27,573 nt of DNA from Bacillota bacterium (lineage in GTDB: Bacteria > Bacillota > Clostridia > Lachnospirales > Cellulosilyticaceae). The position numbers and the translations under genes were made by a program. The notes beneath the pieces were generated by a model that ran no database searches, was not told where the DNA came from, and was given only the letters and a program-made list of their open reading frames with translations. This document shows, piece by piece, positions 1 to 7,970 of this stretch. The DNA lies in the NCBI GenBank assembly GCA_023436395.1, contig JAEZJJ010000043.1:1-27573 (forward strand), in the 5' to 3' direction. Positions within the stretch are counted from its first letter, which is position 1, and the number at the start of each line of letters is the position of its first letter.

Positions 1-350
1 GGAACTGACCGGGTCAGCCAAGTCTCAATCTATTGTTATAGGTACCTCTGGACTTAAGGAAAATGTTCACTGATTGCTCGGGTAAAGGGAGGCGCTCAAA
101 TTATAGGTTATTTGCTCAGTCTTTATAATTCTAGTACCAAATAAAGTTTCAAACCAGAGTCTTAATGCCTTAGCTTCCTATACATAAGGGTGCACCGGCT
201 AAGACTTTAAGGAGCTCCTCACTCATGGTTAAACTTTCATAAGTATTCTTAGTAGGCTTTTTCTAGATATAGAAATGCTGAGGAGCTGTTTTATACCCTA
301 AAATAAGTCTACTAAGAAGAAAAGATAGTTTAGCTAGAGTCTGGGACAAA
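1..350 (+). ncRNA. Structured non-coding RNA, 5' end probably outside the window
   Basis: No convincing open frame covers this stretch, but it is full of long complementary segments that fit one fold. Positions 143-149 plus 152-155 pair with 227-237 (11 pairs, a 2-base bulge). Nested inside, 156-164 pairs with 200-208 (9 pairs). Further on, 246-258 pairs with 306-318 (13 pairs, one G-U) and encloses a small hairpin, 260-265/270-275. The segment 213-221 lies in the first structure and pairs perfectly over 9 bases with 279-287 in the second, which makes a loop-loop pseudoknot. Another hairpin is 99-107/122-130. A self-complementary GGTGCACC lies at 189-196. A terminator follows at 352-398, which favours the + strand. 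I cannot name the family: the signature sequences of RNase P, tmRNA, SRP and 6S RNA were not seen. Confidence is high that it is structured RNA, low on identity. Confidence 0.68.
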
Positions 351-351
351 A

Positions 352-398
352 AAGGTAAGCAGCTATATCCTCGTGATATGGCTACTTACCTTTTTTTA
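352..398 (+). terminator. Bidirectional hairpin terminator between the ncRNA and the DUF1275 gene
   Basis: An 18-base stem (352-369 with 375-392, about 16 pairs) closes a 5-base loop and is followed by seven T on the + strand. The opposite strand also has a T run (T6, complement of 346-351), so it can end the RNA on the + strand and the membrane-protein gene on the - strand. The stop codon of that gene (382-384) lies inside the stem. Confidence 0.85.
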
Positions 399-1086
399 TT
401 TTTAGCATAATACCCTCTTTTTCTAGATGAAGCAGTATCCATACTGCGATCAGAATAATACTTACTAAACCCACTGCTCTTTCTCTATACACCTGTACTG
501 TTAATGTACCTAGCCAACCACCTGCTATAAACATAGAAATAATACTTAAATAAATGAGGCTGGTTTGAAATGCCTCTTTCTCTTTAGTAATTGCATAATG
601 TGAAGTTTGCTCTGCTAAGTTCTTTAAGTTGCCTGTAAACATAACAGTCGAGTAAGCCTTTCCCCTTACCCTGCGAAAGCCTTGAACTTGCAACCCACAT
701 ACAAAGGATACAGTAATATTAGCTACTATATTCAGTCTGCCTTGAGGTATAAACATAACTAACAATAATGCCACTATTTCTAATAACACAATTAACTCTA
801 ACCAATCTAAGTGTCTTCCTTCTTTAAATCTATACTCTACAAACTTAGCCAGCCCAACACCTATTATAAATGCAAAAATTGCTAAGAGATAATAAACGAC
901 CTTCCTCATATTTCCTTGAGCAATACTATAGCCTAATAATACTAAATTTCCTGTTTGTGTATTGGCAAAGACCTTCCCTCTTGCTAAATAAGAATAAATA
1001 TCTAAGTATCCACCTATAAGCGCAAGTGTCATTCCTATTAGCAAGGATTCTGATACCTTATCTTTTTCTGATTGCTCATTCATCAT
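382..1086 (-). CDS. YoaK/DUF1275 family multi-pass membrane protein
   Basis: This 234-residue protein has about six hydrophobic segments and the DUF1275 pattern. An early G-x-x-D-x-x-S/Y-type segment with TGN appears as GGYLDIYSYLARGKVFANTQ, a second membrane block follows, and then a second TGN (MFTGNLKNL) after a short RGKAYST stretch. DUF1275 members are inner-membrane proteins of unknown function, sometimes described as possible transporters; nothing here narrows that. The start at 1086 is chosen because a GAGGAAGAG ribosome site lies just upstream; the next codon is also ATG. The gene stands alone, convergent with the RNA at the left end, and shares its terminator hairpin. Family assignment is fairly sure, function unknown. 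Confidence 0.8.
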   Translation of the reverse strand: MMNEQSEKDKVSESLLIGMTLALIGGYLDIYSYLARGKVFANTQTGNLVLLGYSIAQGNMRKVVYYLLAIFAFIIGVGLAKFVEYRFKEGRHLDWLELIVLLEIVALLLVMFIPQGRLNIVANITVSFVCGLQVQGFRRVRGKAYSTVMFTGNLKNLAEQTSHYAITKEKEAFQTSLIYLSIISMFIAGGWLGTLTVQVYRERAVGLVSIILIAVWILLHLEKEGIMLKIKKGK

Positions 1087-1195
1087 TTTCTCTTCCTCTA
1101 TTTTTATTATCTCAAATAGAGTTTTCCATTTAAAACTTATTTATACCCTAATAATTGACGTATACTTTTCTGAGCAACAGATATATGTTTTAATT

Positions 1196-2512
1196 TTATA
1201 GAACTTTCATTTGTTTTCTTGTTTTTATACAATAAATTCCCATTAAGACAGTTCCTTTCAAAGCTGTAGATAAGGTAATACTCCACCAAATCCCATCTAA
1301 CCCCAAATAATCCGTTAAAATATAGGCCATAGGTAATCGTAGTGCTGTAAAAATCACACTCACAAAGGCTGGAATCTTTGGTTTTCCTATCCCTGTAAAA
1401 AAACCATTAGACACCATTTCCATGGCATTAAAAATTTGAGAATAGGCAATGATCCTTAAATAGCTTGCTGCTATACTAATCGTTTCAACTTCTTTCACAA
1501 ACATACCAGCTAGTTCCTTGGGAATGAACCAAAATATGGCGGCACTTAAGGCTGCATATGCTAGCCCTATCGTTAGAGCCGAATAATAGCCTCTTTGAAG
1601 CCTATCGTATTTCTTAGCCCCATAATTCTGTCCTGTAAAGCTCGCAACCCCTCCATTGAGTCCTCCTGTTACCATATAAGTTACTGCTTCTATTTGTAAG
1701 GCAATCTTCTGAGCAGCTACTGCATCTGAGCCAAAGCTCGCAATAAGTTTAGCCAAAATAATATTAATAAGTGTAAATAGTATCCTTTGAAAAGCAATAG
1801 GTGTTCCTAGCTTGATAATTTCTTTAACCTTATCAAAGTCAAGGTACTTAAAGGAGAATAAGAAAATCTCTTTTCCTACTTTTAAATAAAAAATAAACAT
1901 CACTACATTTGCAATTAAAGTGGCTATTCCTGCACCTACTACACCCCATCCCACAACATAAATTAAAATAGGGTCTAAAATAATATTAATGCCTATGCCT
2001 ATAATATTAATATAGAGTGCTTTTTTGGTATTTCCTAAACTTGCAAACACCCTTGAAAAAAGAGCATTTAAAAAAGAAAAAACAAGCATAGGGGCACTCC
2101 ATATTAAATAACGATATGCGTCATATTCTACATGAGTATTATTCATTTGTAGAAAACCAATAAAAGATTTTCCAAAGAAAATAAGGACACTTCCATAAAT
2201 CAATCCCAATATTAAACTGAGCTGTATGCCTGCCCTAATATAGTCCTTCATTTCCTGTACTTCTTCTTTTCCTACACTGTGAGCCACCTTAATACTGGTC
2301 CCAATCATAATTAAGGCACTTATAGAATTACCTAAACCTATAAAAAAGCTAGAAGAACCAATACTGGCAACTGCATCACTTCCTAGCCCTCCTACAAATA
2401 GCATATCTATTAAATTATAAGTAAATTGTAAAAGCGAACTTCCCATAATAGGTAACGCCAAGGAAAGTAATACCTTGCCTACACGCCCCTTAGTTAAATC
2501 AATATTTTTCAT
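1196..2512 (-). CDS. MATE family multidrug/toxin extrusion transporter
   Basis: The 438-residue protein has the length and twelve-helix pattern of MATE exporters, which use a sodium or proton gradient to expel organic cations and drugs from the cytoplasm. The N-terminal signature is clear: after KGRVGKVLLSLALPIMGSSL comes the helix-1 region with NLIDMLFVGGLGSDAVA. The second half repeats the fold, with AKLIASFGSDAVAAQKIALQ at the matching place and an EAV...GLNGGVASFTGQNYGA segment typical of helices 7-8. The start at 2512 is supported by AGGTGA eight bases upstream. Just upstream on the same strand lies a remnant of an ArsR-type regulator, which may once have controlled the gene. No clear terminator is visible between this gene and the DUF1275 gene. 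The substrate cannot be read from sequence. Confidence 0.9.
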   Translation of the reverse strand: MKNIDLTKGRVGKVLLSLALPIMGSSLLQFTYNLIDMLFVGGLGSDAVASIGSSSFFIGLGNSISALIMIGTSIKVAHSVGKEEVQEMKDYIRAGIQLSLILGLIYGSVLIFFGKSFIGFLQMNNTHVEYDAYRYLIWSAPMLVFSFLNALFSRVFASLGNTKKALYINIIGIGINIILDPILIYVVGWGVVGAGIATLIANVVMFIFYLKVGKEIFLFSFKYLDFDKVKEIIKLGTPIAFQRILFTLINIILAKLIASFGSDAVAAQKIALQIEAVTYMVTGGLNGGVASFTGQNYGAKKYDRLQRGYYSALTIGLAYAALSAAIFWFIPKELAGMFVKEVETISIAASYLRIIAYSQIFNAMEMVSNGFFTGIGKPKIPAFVSVIFTALRLPMAYILTDYLGLDGIWWSITLSTALKGTVLMGIYCIKTRKQMKVL

Positions 2513-2549
2513 GTAATCACCTAATATTCAATAGCCTTAAAGACAGCTT

Positions 2550-2624
2550 TTATCTTCCTTCTTTTCTTCCTATGACAATACCTGACTCACAAAGTATTTT
2601 CATATGATGTGATAAAAGATATCT
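2550..2624 (-). pseudogene. Remnant of an ArsR-family regulator (recognition-helix region)
   Basis: One reading frame on the - strand gives about 24 residues, with core LSHHMKILCESGIVIGRKEG, between stop codons. This matches the conserved DNA-recognition helix and wing start of ArsR/SmtB repressors, whose usual form is close to S-x-H-L-x-x-L-x-x-A-G-L-V-x-x-R-R-E-G. The N-terminal half of such a protein (about 60 residues) is not found upstream in any frame, and a TAA replaces the expected W-x-Y-Y continuation. It is therefore a broken gene rather than a small one. It sits directly upstream of the MATE gene on the same strand. Confidence 0.55.
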
Positions 2625-2806
2625 TCATCCTATTTTTTATATCTACTTTTGTCAATATGTATAATCTATTATTTTATTTCTTTGATTCATAAAGTCTAGA
2701 ATCCCGTGTTCTATAAATGACTTTAAACCTCTTACAAGCCTTTTTTATTTAAATGTGCAAATTAAAACCTAGTTCTTTGTAATTATTGTAACTTATTTAC
2801 ATTTCG

Positions 2807-2836
2807 TTGACTTTGCCCCTAAATATTCTCTATAAT
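2807..2836 (+). promoter_or_regulatory. Sigma-A type promoter of the AGCS symporter gene
   Basis: TTGACT (2807-2812) and TATAAT (2831-2836) are separated by 18 bases, 64 bases before the start codon at 2900. The rest of the 2513-2899 gap holds only the ArsR remnant and AT-rich sequence. Confidence 0.7.
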
Positions 2837-2899
2837 AACTAGAGACATCATATGAGTAGCTATATACTAGCGCACAATAACTAGAAAGAAGGTGGATAT

Positions 2900-4300
2900 A
2901 TGAACTTAATCAATACAATCATTAATACCACCAATGACATCTTATGGGGCAATGTGCTAATTGTTCTTTTAATTGTTCTTGGTATTTATTTCACATGGCG
3001 AACGGGTTTTGTTCAATTTACTTATCTTAAAGAAATGTTCACTCTATTAGGAGATGGTATAGGGAAAAACAGTAAGAAACATAAAGGTGTTTCTTCCTTT
3101 CAAGCTTTTTGTATTAGTACCGCCTCTAGAGTAGGAACGGGTAATATTGCAGGTATTGCCATTGCTATTGTAATGGGTGGTCCTGGTTCTGTTTTTTGGA
3201 TGTGGCTTATCGCCCTTATAGGTGCAGCTTCTGCTTTTATTGAAAGTACCCTTGCCCAAATTTATAAAGTAAAAGATAAAGATGCCTATAGAGGCGGTCC
3301 TGCCTACTATATGGAAAAAGGTCTTGGAAAACGTTGGCTAGGTATCCTATTTGCAGGTCTTATTACTGTGACTTTTGGTCTTATCTTTAATGCTGTTCAG
3401 GCTAATACGATTACAACTGCTTTTAGCAATGCTTTTCATATCAATAAAGTTGTAATGGGCATTATGATTAGCCTTGTAACAGCCGTTGTGATTTTCGGAG
3501 GCATTAAGCGTATCGCCAAAGTAACTGAAATTTTGGTGCCCTTTTTTGCAGTAGGCTATATTTTAGTTGCATTAATTGTTATCCTACTTAATATTAAAGA
3601 ACTACCAGGTGTGATTGCTCTTATCTTCCAAAACGCTTTTGGTCTTCGTGAAATGGCAGTAGGTGGTATAGCAGGTACTATTTTATACGGTGCCAAAAGA
3701 GGGCTCTTTTCAAATGAGGCTGGTATGGGAAGTGCTCCTAATGCTGCTGCCACAGCCCATGTAAGTCATCCTGTTAAACAGGGACTGATTCAGGCTCTCG
3801 GTGTATTTGTAGATACGATTGTCATCTGCTCTTGCACAGCTTTCATTATTCTTCTCTCAGGAGATTATATGAATAGCTCTCTTACTGGTATTGAGCTTAC
3901 TCAAGCTGCTCTTACTTCTCAGTTTGGTGTATTTGGAAAGTACTTTATAGCCCTTTGCATTGTACTCTTTGCTTTTAGCTCTATCATTGGAAATTACTAT
4001 TATGGACAATCCAACATTGAGTTCATTAAAGCTAATAAACTTTGGCTTATGATTTATAGAATAAGTGTGATTGCTATGGTCATGTTTGGCTCTCTTGTAG
4101 AAGTAGCCATTGTATGGAACCTTGCGGATTTATTTATGGGATTCATGGCTATTATTAACCTTATTGCCATTACCTTACTTTGTCATATTGCAGTGGGTTG
4201 TCTGAAAGACTATAAGGCACAAAAGAAGGCTGGGATAGAAGATCCTATCTTTAAAGCCTCTTCAATTAAAGGTTTAAAAAACACAACTGAATGGGAATAA
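2900..4300 (+). CDS. AGCS family sodium:alanine/glycine symporter
   Basis: The 466-residue membrane protein belongs to the alanine-or-glycine:cation symporter family, which brings small neutral amino acids into the cell with sodium. Family hallmarks are visible. RVGTGNIAGIA lies near residues 77-87, the RGGPAYYMEKGLG loop follows at about 131-143, and GAKRGLFSNEAGMGSAPNA at about 264-282 is the most conserved AGCS stretch. About eleven hydrophobic segments span the protein, and the length is normal. AAGGTGG (2889-2895) supports the start. The gene is monocistronic: it has its own promoter at 2807-2836 and a terminator at 4308-4334, and it is divergent from the MATE gene. Alanine, glycine and glutamine are all possible substrates. 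Confidence 0.92.
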   Translation: MNLINTIINTTNDILWGNVLIVLLIVLGIYFTWRTGFVQFTYLKEMFTLLGDGIGKNSKKHKGVSSFQAFCISTASRVGTGNIAGIAIAIVMGGPGSVFWMWLIALIGAASAFIESTLAQIYKVKDKDAYRGGPAYYMEKGLGKRWLGILFAGLITVTFGLIFNAVQANTITTAFSNAFHINKVVMGIMISLVTAVVIFGGIKRIAKVTEILVPFFAVGYILVALIVILLNIKELPGVIALIFQNAFGLREMAVGGIAGTILYGAKRGLFSNEAGMGSAPNAAATAHVSHPVKQGLIQALGVFVDTIVICSCTAFIILLSGDYMNSSLTGIELTQAALTSQFGVFGKYFIALCIVLFAFSSIIGNYYYGQSNIEFIKANKLWLMIYRISVIAMVMFGSLVEVAIVWNLADLFMGFMAIINLIAITLLCHIAVGCLKDYKAQKKAGIEDPIFKASSIKGLKNTTEWE

Positions 4301-4307
4301 TTCACTT

Positions 4308-4336
4308 AAAAAGGATAGAATATCTATCCTTTTTGT
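4308..4336 (+). terminator. Terminator of the AGCS symporter gene
   Basis: A perfect 12-pair stem, AAAAAGGATAGA (4308-4319) with TCTATCCTTTTT (4323-4334), has a 3-base loop and ends in a T run, 8 bases after the stop codon. Confidence 0.88.
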
Positions 4337-4418
4337 TTTATATCTTTTTATTTATTAATATATCTTAGTTGATTAATTCTAATTTATTTTTATATTACTT
4401 TTATTTGATAATTATTAT

Positions 4419-4447
4419 TTGATAACTCATTCACTCTATGATATAGT
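4419..4447 (+). promoter_or_regulatory. Promoter of the small winged-helix gene
   Basis: TTGATA (4419-4424) and TATAGT (4442-4447) are spaced by 17 bases, 45 bases before the ATG. The surrounding sequence is very AT-rich, so chance matches are possible. Confidence 0.5.
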
Positions 4448-4491
4448 ATTGTTATATATAAGTATTCATTGATACAAAGAAGGTGATTAAC

Positions 4492-4668
4492 ATGGAATTA
4501 AAAGATAAAGTGATTGAGTTACTTTCAAACTCAGATGCTATGAGACCTGGTGATATTGCTACTGCCCTTGGAGTAGAGAAAAAAGACCTTGATAAAGCAA
4601 TCAAAGAGCTTAAAGCAGAAGAAAAAATTATCTCTCCTAAAAGATGTTTCTACTCTGTACCACAATAG
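4492..4668 (+). CDS. Small winged-helix-like DNA-binding protein, 58 residues
   Basis: The product begins MELKDKVIELL. A first helix is followed by SDAMRPGDIATALGVEKKDLDKAIKEL (a helix-turn-helix with the pattern R-P-G-D-I-A-x-x-L-G) and then a short wing, KAEEKIISPKRCFYSV. Proteins of this size and layout occur widely in Clostridia as free-standing MarR/FeoC-like winged helices; partner and target are unknown. The ATG at 4492 is preferred over the in-frame GTG at 4483 because AAGAAGGTG (4477-4485), the ribosome site, would overlap the GTG. The gene has its own promoter and a strong terminator, so it is a single-gene unit. A transcription regulator is likely; a role in the neighbouring transporter genes is only a guess. 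Confidence 0.75.
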   Translation: MELKDKVIELLSNSDAMRPGDIATALGVEKKDLDKAIKELKAEEKIISPKRCFYSVPQ

Positions 4669-4677
4669 TCACATCTT

Positions 4678-4713
4678 AAAAGGCTATACTCCAGTAAGTT
4701 GTATAGCCTTTTT
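4678..4713 (+). terminator. Terminator of the small winged-helix gene
   Basis: AAAAGGCTATAC (4678-4689) pairs with GTATAGCCTTTT (4701-4712) around an 11-base loop and runs into a T stretch, 10 bases after the stop. Confidence 0.88.
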
Positions 4714-4721
4714 CTTTCCAC

Positions 4722-4787
4722 AAAAAATGTCTTAAAACAATAATCTCACCCATAAATGGCTAGATATATTATTGTTTTAAGACATTT
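4722..4787 (-). terminator. Long stem-loop ending the phn/phosphatase operon
   Basis: A perfect 20-pair inverted repeat (4725-4744 with 4768-4787) encloses a 23-base loop that itself contains CCATAAATGG. On the - strand the stem is followed by a run of T (complement of 4722-4727). It lies 20 bases past the stop of the metallophosphatase gene, so it most likely ends that transcript. Stem and loop are longer than usual for a terminator. Confidence 0.7.
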
Positions 4788-4806
4788 ATTTCTTTATATA
4801 TACTTT

Positions 4807-6318
4807 TTAAAATTTAACTTCAAAGTTTACTTGATTGTTCACTTTAATGCATTCCACTTTACGAATATACTCAATCACTAATTCTTGAATATCTACGCCA
4901 TACTCTTTTACTAGTGGACATTCACTATAAAACTCATAACCACCTGTTCCAGTTGCTCTATAGTCACTCATAGCTATGGTATACTTTCTATCTTCTAGTG
5001 GTTTGCCGTTTACCGTCATACTTATTACTCTTTCCCCTATTGGTTTAGAAATATCAAATACATACTCGAGACCTGCAAAGAAATCATAATTATAGTGCTC
5101 TACCTTTGGTGTTATAAAGCAATCTGAAATAACAATTTCTCCATCTTTTACTGTGTAATATTGGGCTGAACGTTCCAATGCTTTTTTCAGTGTAGCCTTA
5201 TCTATTTCCAACACCTTAATGGTATTAGGGAACTGATAAGCTGCCATAATGTCTCTTGTCGTTACTTCTTCATTAAAGCCGATAGGATTATTCCCTAGAC
5301 TTGTACAGGAGAAATCAGCTCCAGTATGTTCAAGTTGTACCTGATTACAAAAATCTGCTAATCTAGAACCCTTAAGGGCTAATTCTAATTTACTAAGTGG
5401 TGGAATAGCTTCTGAAAAGCATCCTACCTTTTGGTCTAACCAGTGCTGTACTTGTTCTTGCATTTGAATCAATTTAACTGGTACTTCTTCCATACTGATT
5501 GGCTCTGGACTATGACAATGGCTGGTTATACTTTTACCCTCTTTGGTCACAACAACTTCTACTTCTGCATACTTAGCCGCATTAGCTGGTAATTGAAGGG
5601 TGTAAGTGCCATGGATATACTGCCCTTCTACTGGCATATGTTGATGAGCTGTTAGAAGCACATCAAAATCTAATTCCTTACATATCTGGTAACCTACATT
5701 TTCTTTCCCTTTAGCTAAAGCTTTACCTGTTACAAGGTCTGCTTCAAAACCACCATGGTAAATAGCTACTGTGAGATCACATAAAGGCTTGACCTCTTCC
5801 AGGGTACGCTTAGCAGCTTCAAAAGTATCTTGCACTTCTAAATGCTCTAGATGCTGTGGTTTTTCCCATAGGGATACATAGTCTGTCACAAGACCAATAA
5901 TCCCTACCTTTAAACCATTTTCTAAAGTATGAATCACATAGGGTTTTAAACCAAGTTGACCTTTATGGTCAATCACATTAGCCAGTACACATTCTGCATT
6001 TAAATGACTTAAATAACTAAGTGTTCCTGTGTAATCATAATTAAAATCATGATTTCCGAGTGTCACATAATCATAACCTGCTGCATTAAAAACTTCAGAG
6101 ATTGCATGACCTTCTCCTTGATTTTCTCTCATATATTTCACAAAAGCAGACCCTTGAATCGTATCTCCCCCATCTAAAATAAGGGTATTCCCATCTTTCT
6201 TTAAGGCTTTACCACAGCTTAATACGCCCATAGCCTTCTCTTCTTTATTCACATAGTCAGTAGGAAAAAGGTAACCATGCGTATCTGATGTATAATATAT
6301 TTTTAGTCGCTTTTCCAA
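4807..6318 (-). CDS. Cytoplasmic 5'-nucleotidase / cyclic-nucleotide phosphodiesterase family metallophosphatase
   Basis: The 503-residue protein has the two-domain layout of UshA/CpdB-type enzymes. The N-terminal calcineurin-like domain shows SDTHG (11-15), DGGDT (49-53), GNHD (88-91), an IYHGGFE segment (186-192) and AHQH (224-227) in place of the usual GHxH. Together these hold two metal ions. The C-terminal 5'-nucleotidase domain includes GSRLADF, SLGNNPIGF and GTGGYEFY, which bind nucleoside. Such enzymes release phosphate from nucleotides or cyclic nucleotides. Unlike most family members it has no signal peptide, so it should act inside the cell. It is the last gene of the Phn importer operon, 5 bases after phnE, which suggests that it acts on the imported compound. 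The start is TTG at 6318 with GGGGG just upstream; the nearby ATG is out of frame. Confidence 0.85.
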   Translation of the reverse strand: MEKRLKIYYTSDTHGYLFPTDYVNKEEKAMGVLSCGKALKKDGNTLILDGGDTIQGSAFVKYMRENQGEGHAISEVFNAAGYDYVTLGNHDFNYDYTGTLSYLSHLNAECVLANVIDHKGQLGLKPYVIHTLENGLKVGIIGLVTDYVSLWEKPQHLEHLEVQDTFEAAKRTLEEVKPLCDLTVAIYHGGFEADLVTGKALAKGKENVGYQICKELDFDVLLTAHQHMPVEGQYIHGTYTLQLPANAAKYAEVEVVVTKEGKSITSHCHSPEPISMEEVPVKLIQMQEQVQHWLDQKVGCFSEAIPPLSKLELALKGSRLADFCNQVQLEHTGADFSCTSLGNNPIGFNEEVTTRDIMAAYQFPNTIKVLEIDKATLKKALERSAQYYTVKDGEIVISDCFITPKVEHYNYDFFAGLEYVFDISKPIGERVISMTVNGKPLEDRKYTIAMSDYRATGTGGYEFYSECPLVKEYGVDIQELVIEYIRKVECIKVNNQVNFEVKF

Positions 6319-6323
6319 TACAT

Positions 6324-7133
6324 CTACCCCCTAGCTAGTTTGACACGAATTTTACCAGAGATAAATTCAATGATTAAAACAAGAATAATAAGACCAGCCA
6401 AGATAGCCCCTACTTCATTCCATCTATAAGCATTCATAGCAAAAATCAGTGGTGCACCAATTCCACCTGCTCCTACAAGTCCAAGTACTGTAGCGTCTCT
6501 TAGATTCATATCAAAACGATAGATGATTGTGGATGCAAAGTCTGGTAAAAGCTGTGGCAGAATACCATATCTAATTTTTTGGAATGTGGTACATCCGCAT
6601 GCATCTAATGACTCTAATATTCTAATATCAATATCTTCAATAGCTTCAATATACATTTTTGAAACCATCCCTATAGAACAAAGAGACATGGTTAAAAGTC
6701 CTGCAAAAGGACCTGGTCCTGTTACTCTAATAAACATCAATCCATATACAAAAGCAGGGATTGTTCTTACTGCCATAATAATAAGGCGTCCTACTAAAGC
6801 AATTGGTTTAGGTACAATATTCGTTGCACTAAGGAAGGCAATTGGTACAGCAAGAATGGCACCAACAATAGTTCCTAAAAAGGCAATACACATTGTTTCT
6901 AATAAAAGATAAGGTACGCCTTGAGTTGTAAAATTAAATAGTAACTTTGGATCTGGTGTAAAGATACCCACTAAAATGTTTTTAGCAATATCTGTGCCAC
7001 CTTTTGCAAGTCCTGTAAATTTAACAGTACTACTTGACCATACCATAAGTACCATGAAGATCAGTAGACAAATAACTTGAAAAATCCATGTTTTAGGTTG
7101 TTTTTCTAATTGTTTTCTAATTTCCGGCTTCAT
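6324..7133 (-). CDS. phnE: Phosphonate-type ABC transporter permease (second PhnE)
   Basis: The 269-residue integral membrane protein matches PhnE permeases. A first helix lies at about residues 18-36, and a typical binding-protein-dependent permease domain follows. It has the EAA-type loop that contacts the ATPase (ESLDACGCTTFQKIRYGILP) and the PhnE end motif FDMNLRDATVLGLVGAGGIG. It would form a heterodimer with the other PhnE and move the substrate handed over by PhnD, powered by PhnC. AAGGAGG precedes the ATG at 7133. The gap to the upstream permease gene is 15 bases and to the downstream phosphatase gene 5 bases, so the genes are tightly co-transcribed. The two permeases are clearly different in sequence, so this is an old duplication. 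Confidence 0.9.
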   Translation of the reverse strand: MKPEIRKQLEKQPKTWIFQVICLLIFMVLMVWSSSTVKFTGLAKGGTDIAKNILVGIFTPDPKLLFNFTTQGVPYLLLETMCIAFLGTIVGAILAVPIAFLSATNIVPKPIALVGRLIIMAVRTIPAFVYGLMFIRVTGPGPFAGLLTMSLCSIGMVSKMYIEAIEDIDIRILESLDACGCTTFQKIRYGILPQLLPDFASTIIYRFDMNLRDATVLGLVGAGGIGAPLIFAMNAYRWNEVGAILAGLIILVLIIEFISGKIRVKLARG

Positions 7134-7148
7134 CTCATTTCCTCCTTA

Positions 7149-7970
7149 TTAAGTTAATTTTTTACGCAGATAATGACTAATTGCCTCTATAATCATAACT
7201 GCTATAAATAGAGTAATAAGAATCATCCCAACACTGCTGTACTCTCTCCAACCTATCTTCTCATTTAAAATAAGTCCAAGCCCACCTGCACCTACATATC
7301 CTAAAATAGACGCATAACGTACATTTCCTTCAAAGCAGAATAAACAGTTGGCAATATAACTTGGTAATACTTGTGGCACAATAGCGGCTAAAAATGCTCT
7401 TAGCTTTGTAGCACCTCCTGCTTCCATCGCCTCATAAGCACCCATATCTACTGTTTCAATTTGTTCATATAATAATTTACCAATGTAAGCAAAAGTAAAA
7501 ATAGCAATAGCTGTGGTTCCAGCTAGTGTTCCAAGTCCAAAAATATAAGTTGCAATCAGTGCAACAACTAAAGTTGGCATTGTTCTTACTAAACTTAAAA
7601 ACAAACGTACAATAGTTATAATGATCTTGCTACCTACAATATTACTTGATGCTAAAACAGCAAATGGTACTGCTAATAGAGCTCCAATGGCTGATCCTAA
7701 TAAGGACATTTTTATGGTATCAAATAAGGGTTTCCAAATAGCTTTTAAATAGTTGGTTTCTGGCGGAAACATCTTTTGTAAAATAACAAAGAATTGATTT
7801 CCTCTTTCCATAAGAACAGAGAAATTAAACCCAGTAATTTTAATAGAAATTGCAGAAGCAATCACTAATAATATAATAATGAGTGGCATACGTGAACGTT
7901 TTTCTAAAACTTCTTTGCCATCACTTAATAGGATCTTTTTAGGTGGAAAAATTTTATCGTACCAATTCAT
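7149..7970 (-). CDS. phnE: Phosphonate-type ABC transporter permease (first PhnE)
   Basis: The 273-residue permease begins with a cytoplasmic stretch, one helix at about residues 29-47, an extracytoplasmic segment, and then the transporter core from about residue 80. The ATPase-coupling loop EAMEAGGATKLRAFLAAIVP and the motif EGNVRYASILGYVGAGGLG are visible and typical of PhnE. It pairs with the second PhnE. The start at 7970 lies inside the end of phnC (17-base overlap), with GGAGGAG just upstream, which indicates translational coupling. The N-terminal KKILLSDGKEVLEKRSRMP stretch is longer than in many PhnE proteins but common in Firmicute members of the family. Confidence 0.9.
   Translation of the reverse strand: MNWYDKIFPPKKILLSDGKEVLEKRSRMPLIIILLVIASAISIKITGFNFSVLMERGNQFFVILQKMFPPETNYLKAIWKPLFDTIKMSLLGSAIGALLAVPFAVLASSNIVGSKIIITIVRLFLSLVRTMPTLVVALIATYIFGLGTLAGTTAIAIFTFAYIGKLLYEQIETVDMGAYEAMEAGGATKLRAFLAAIVPQVLPSYIANCLFCFEGNVRYASILGYVGAGGLGLILNEKIGWREYSSVGMILITLFIAVMIIEAISHYLRKKLT

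Noticed and set aside
1..350. Known housekeeping RNA (RNase P, tmRNA, SRP, 6S) or a T-box leader
   Set aside because: None of the conserved signature sequences of these RNAs was found, and the gene immediately downstream is on the opposite strand, so a leader is unlikely.
4725..4787. Transposon ends or a miniature inverted-repeat element
   Set aside because: No target-site duplication or transposase is visible, only one copy is seen in the window, and the position fits an operon end.
6523..6912. 129-codon frame on the + strand
   Set aside because: It is the complement of the well-supported second phnE gene, has no ribosome site and resembles no protein.
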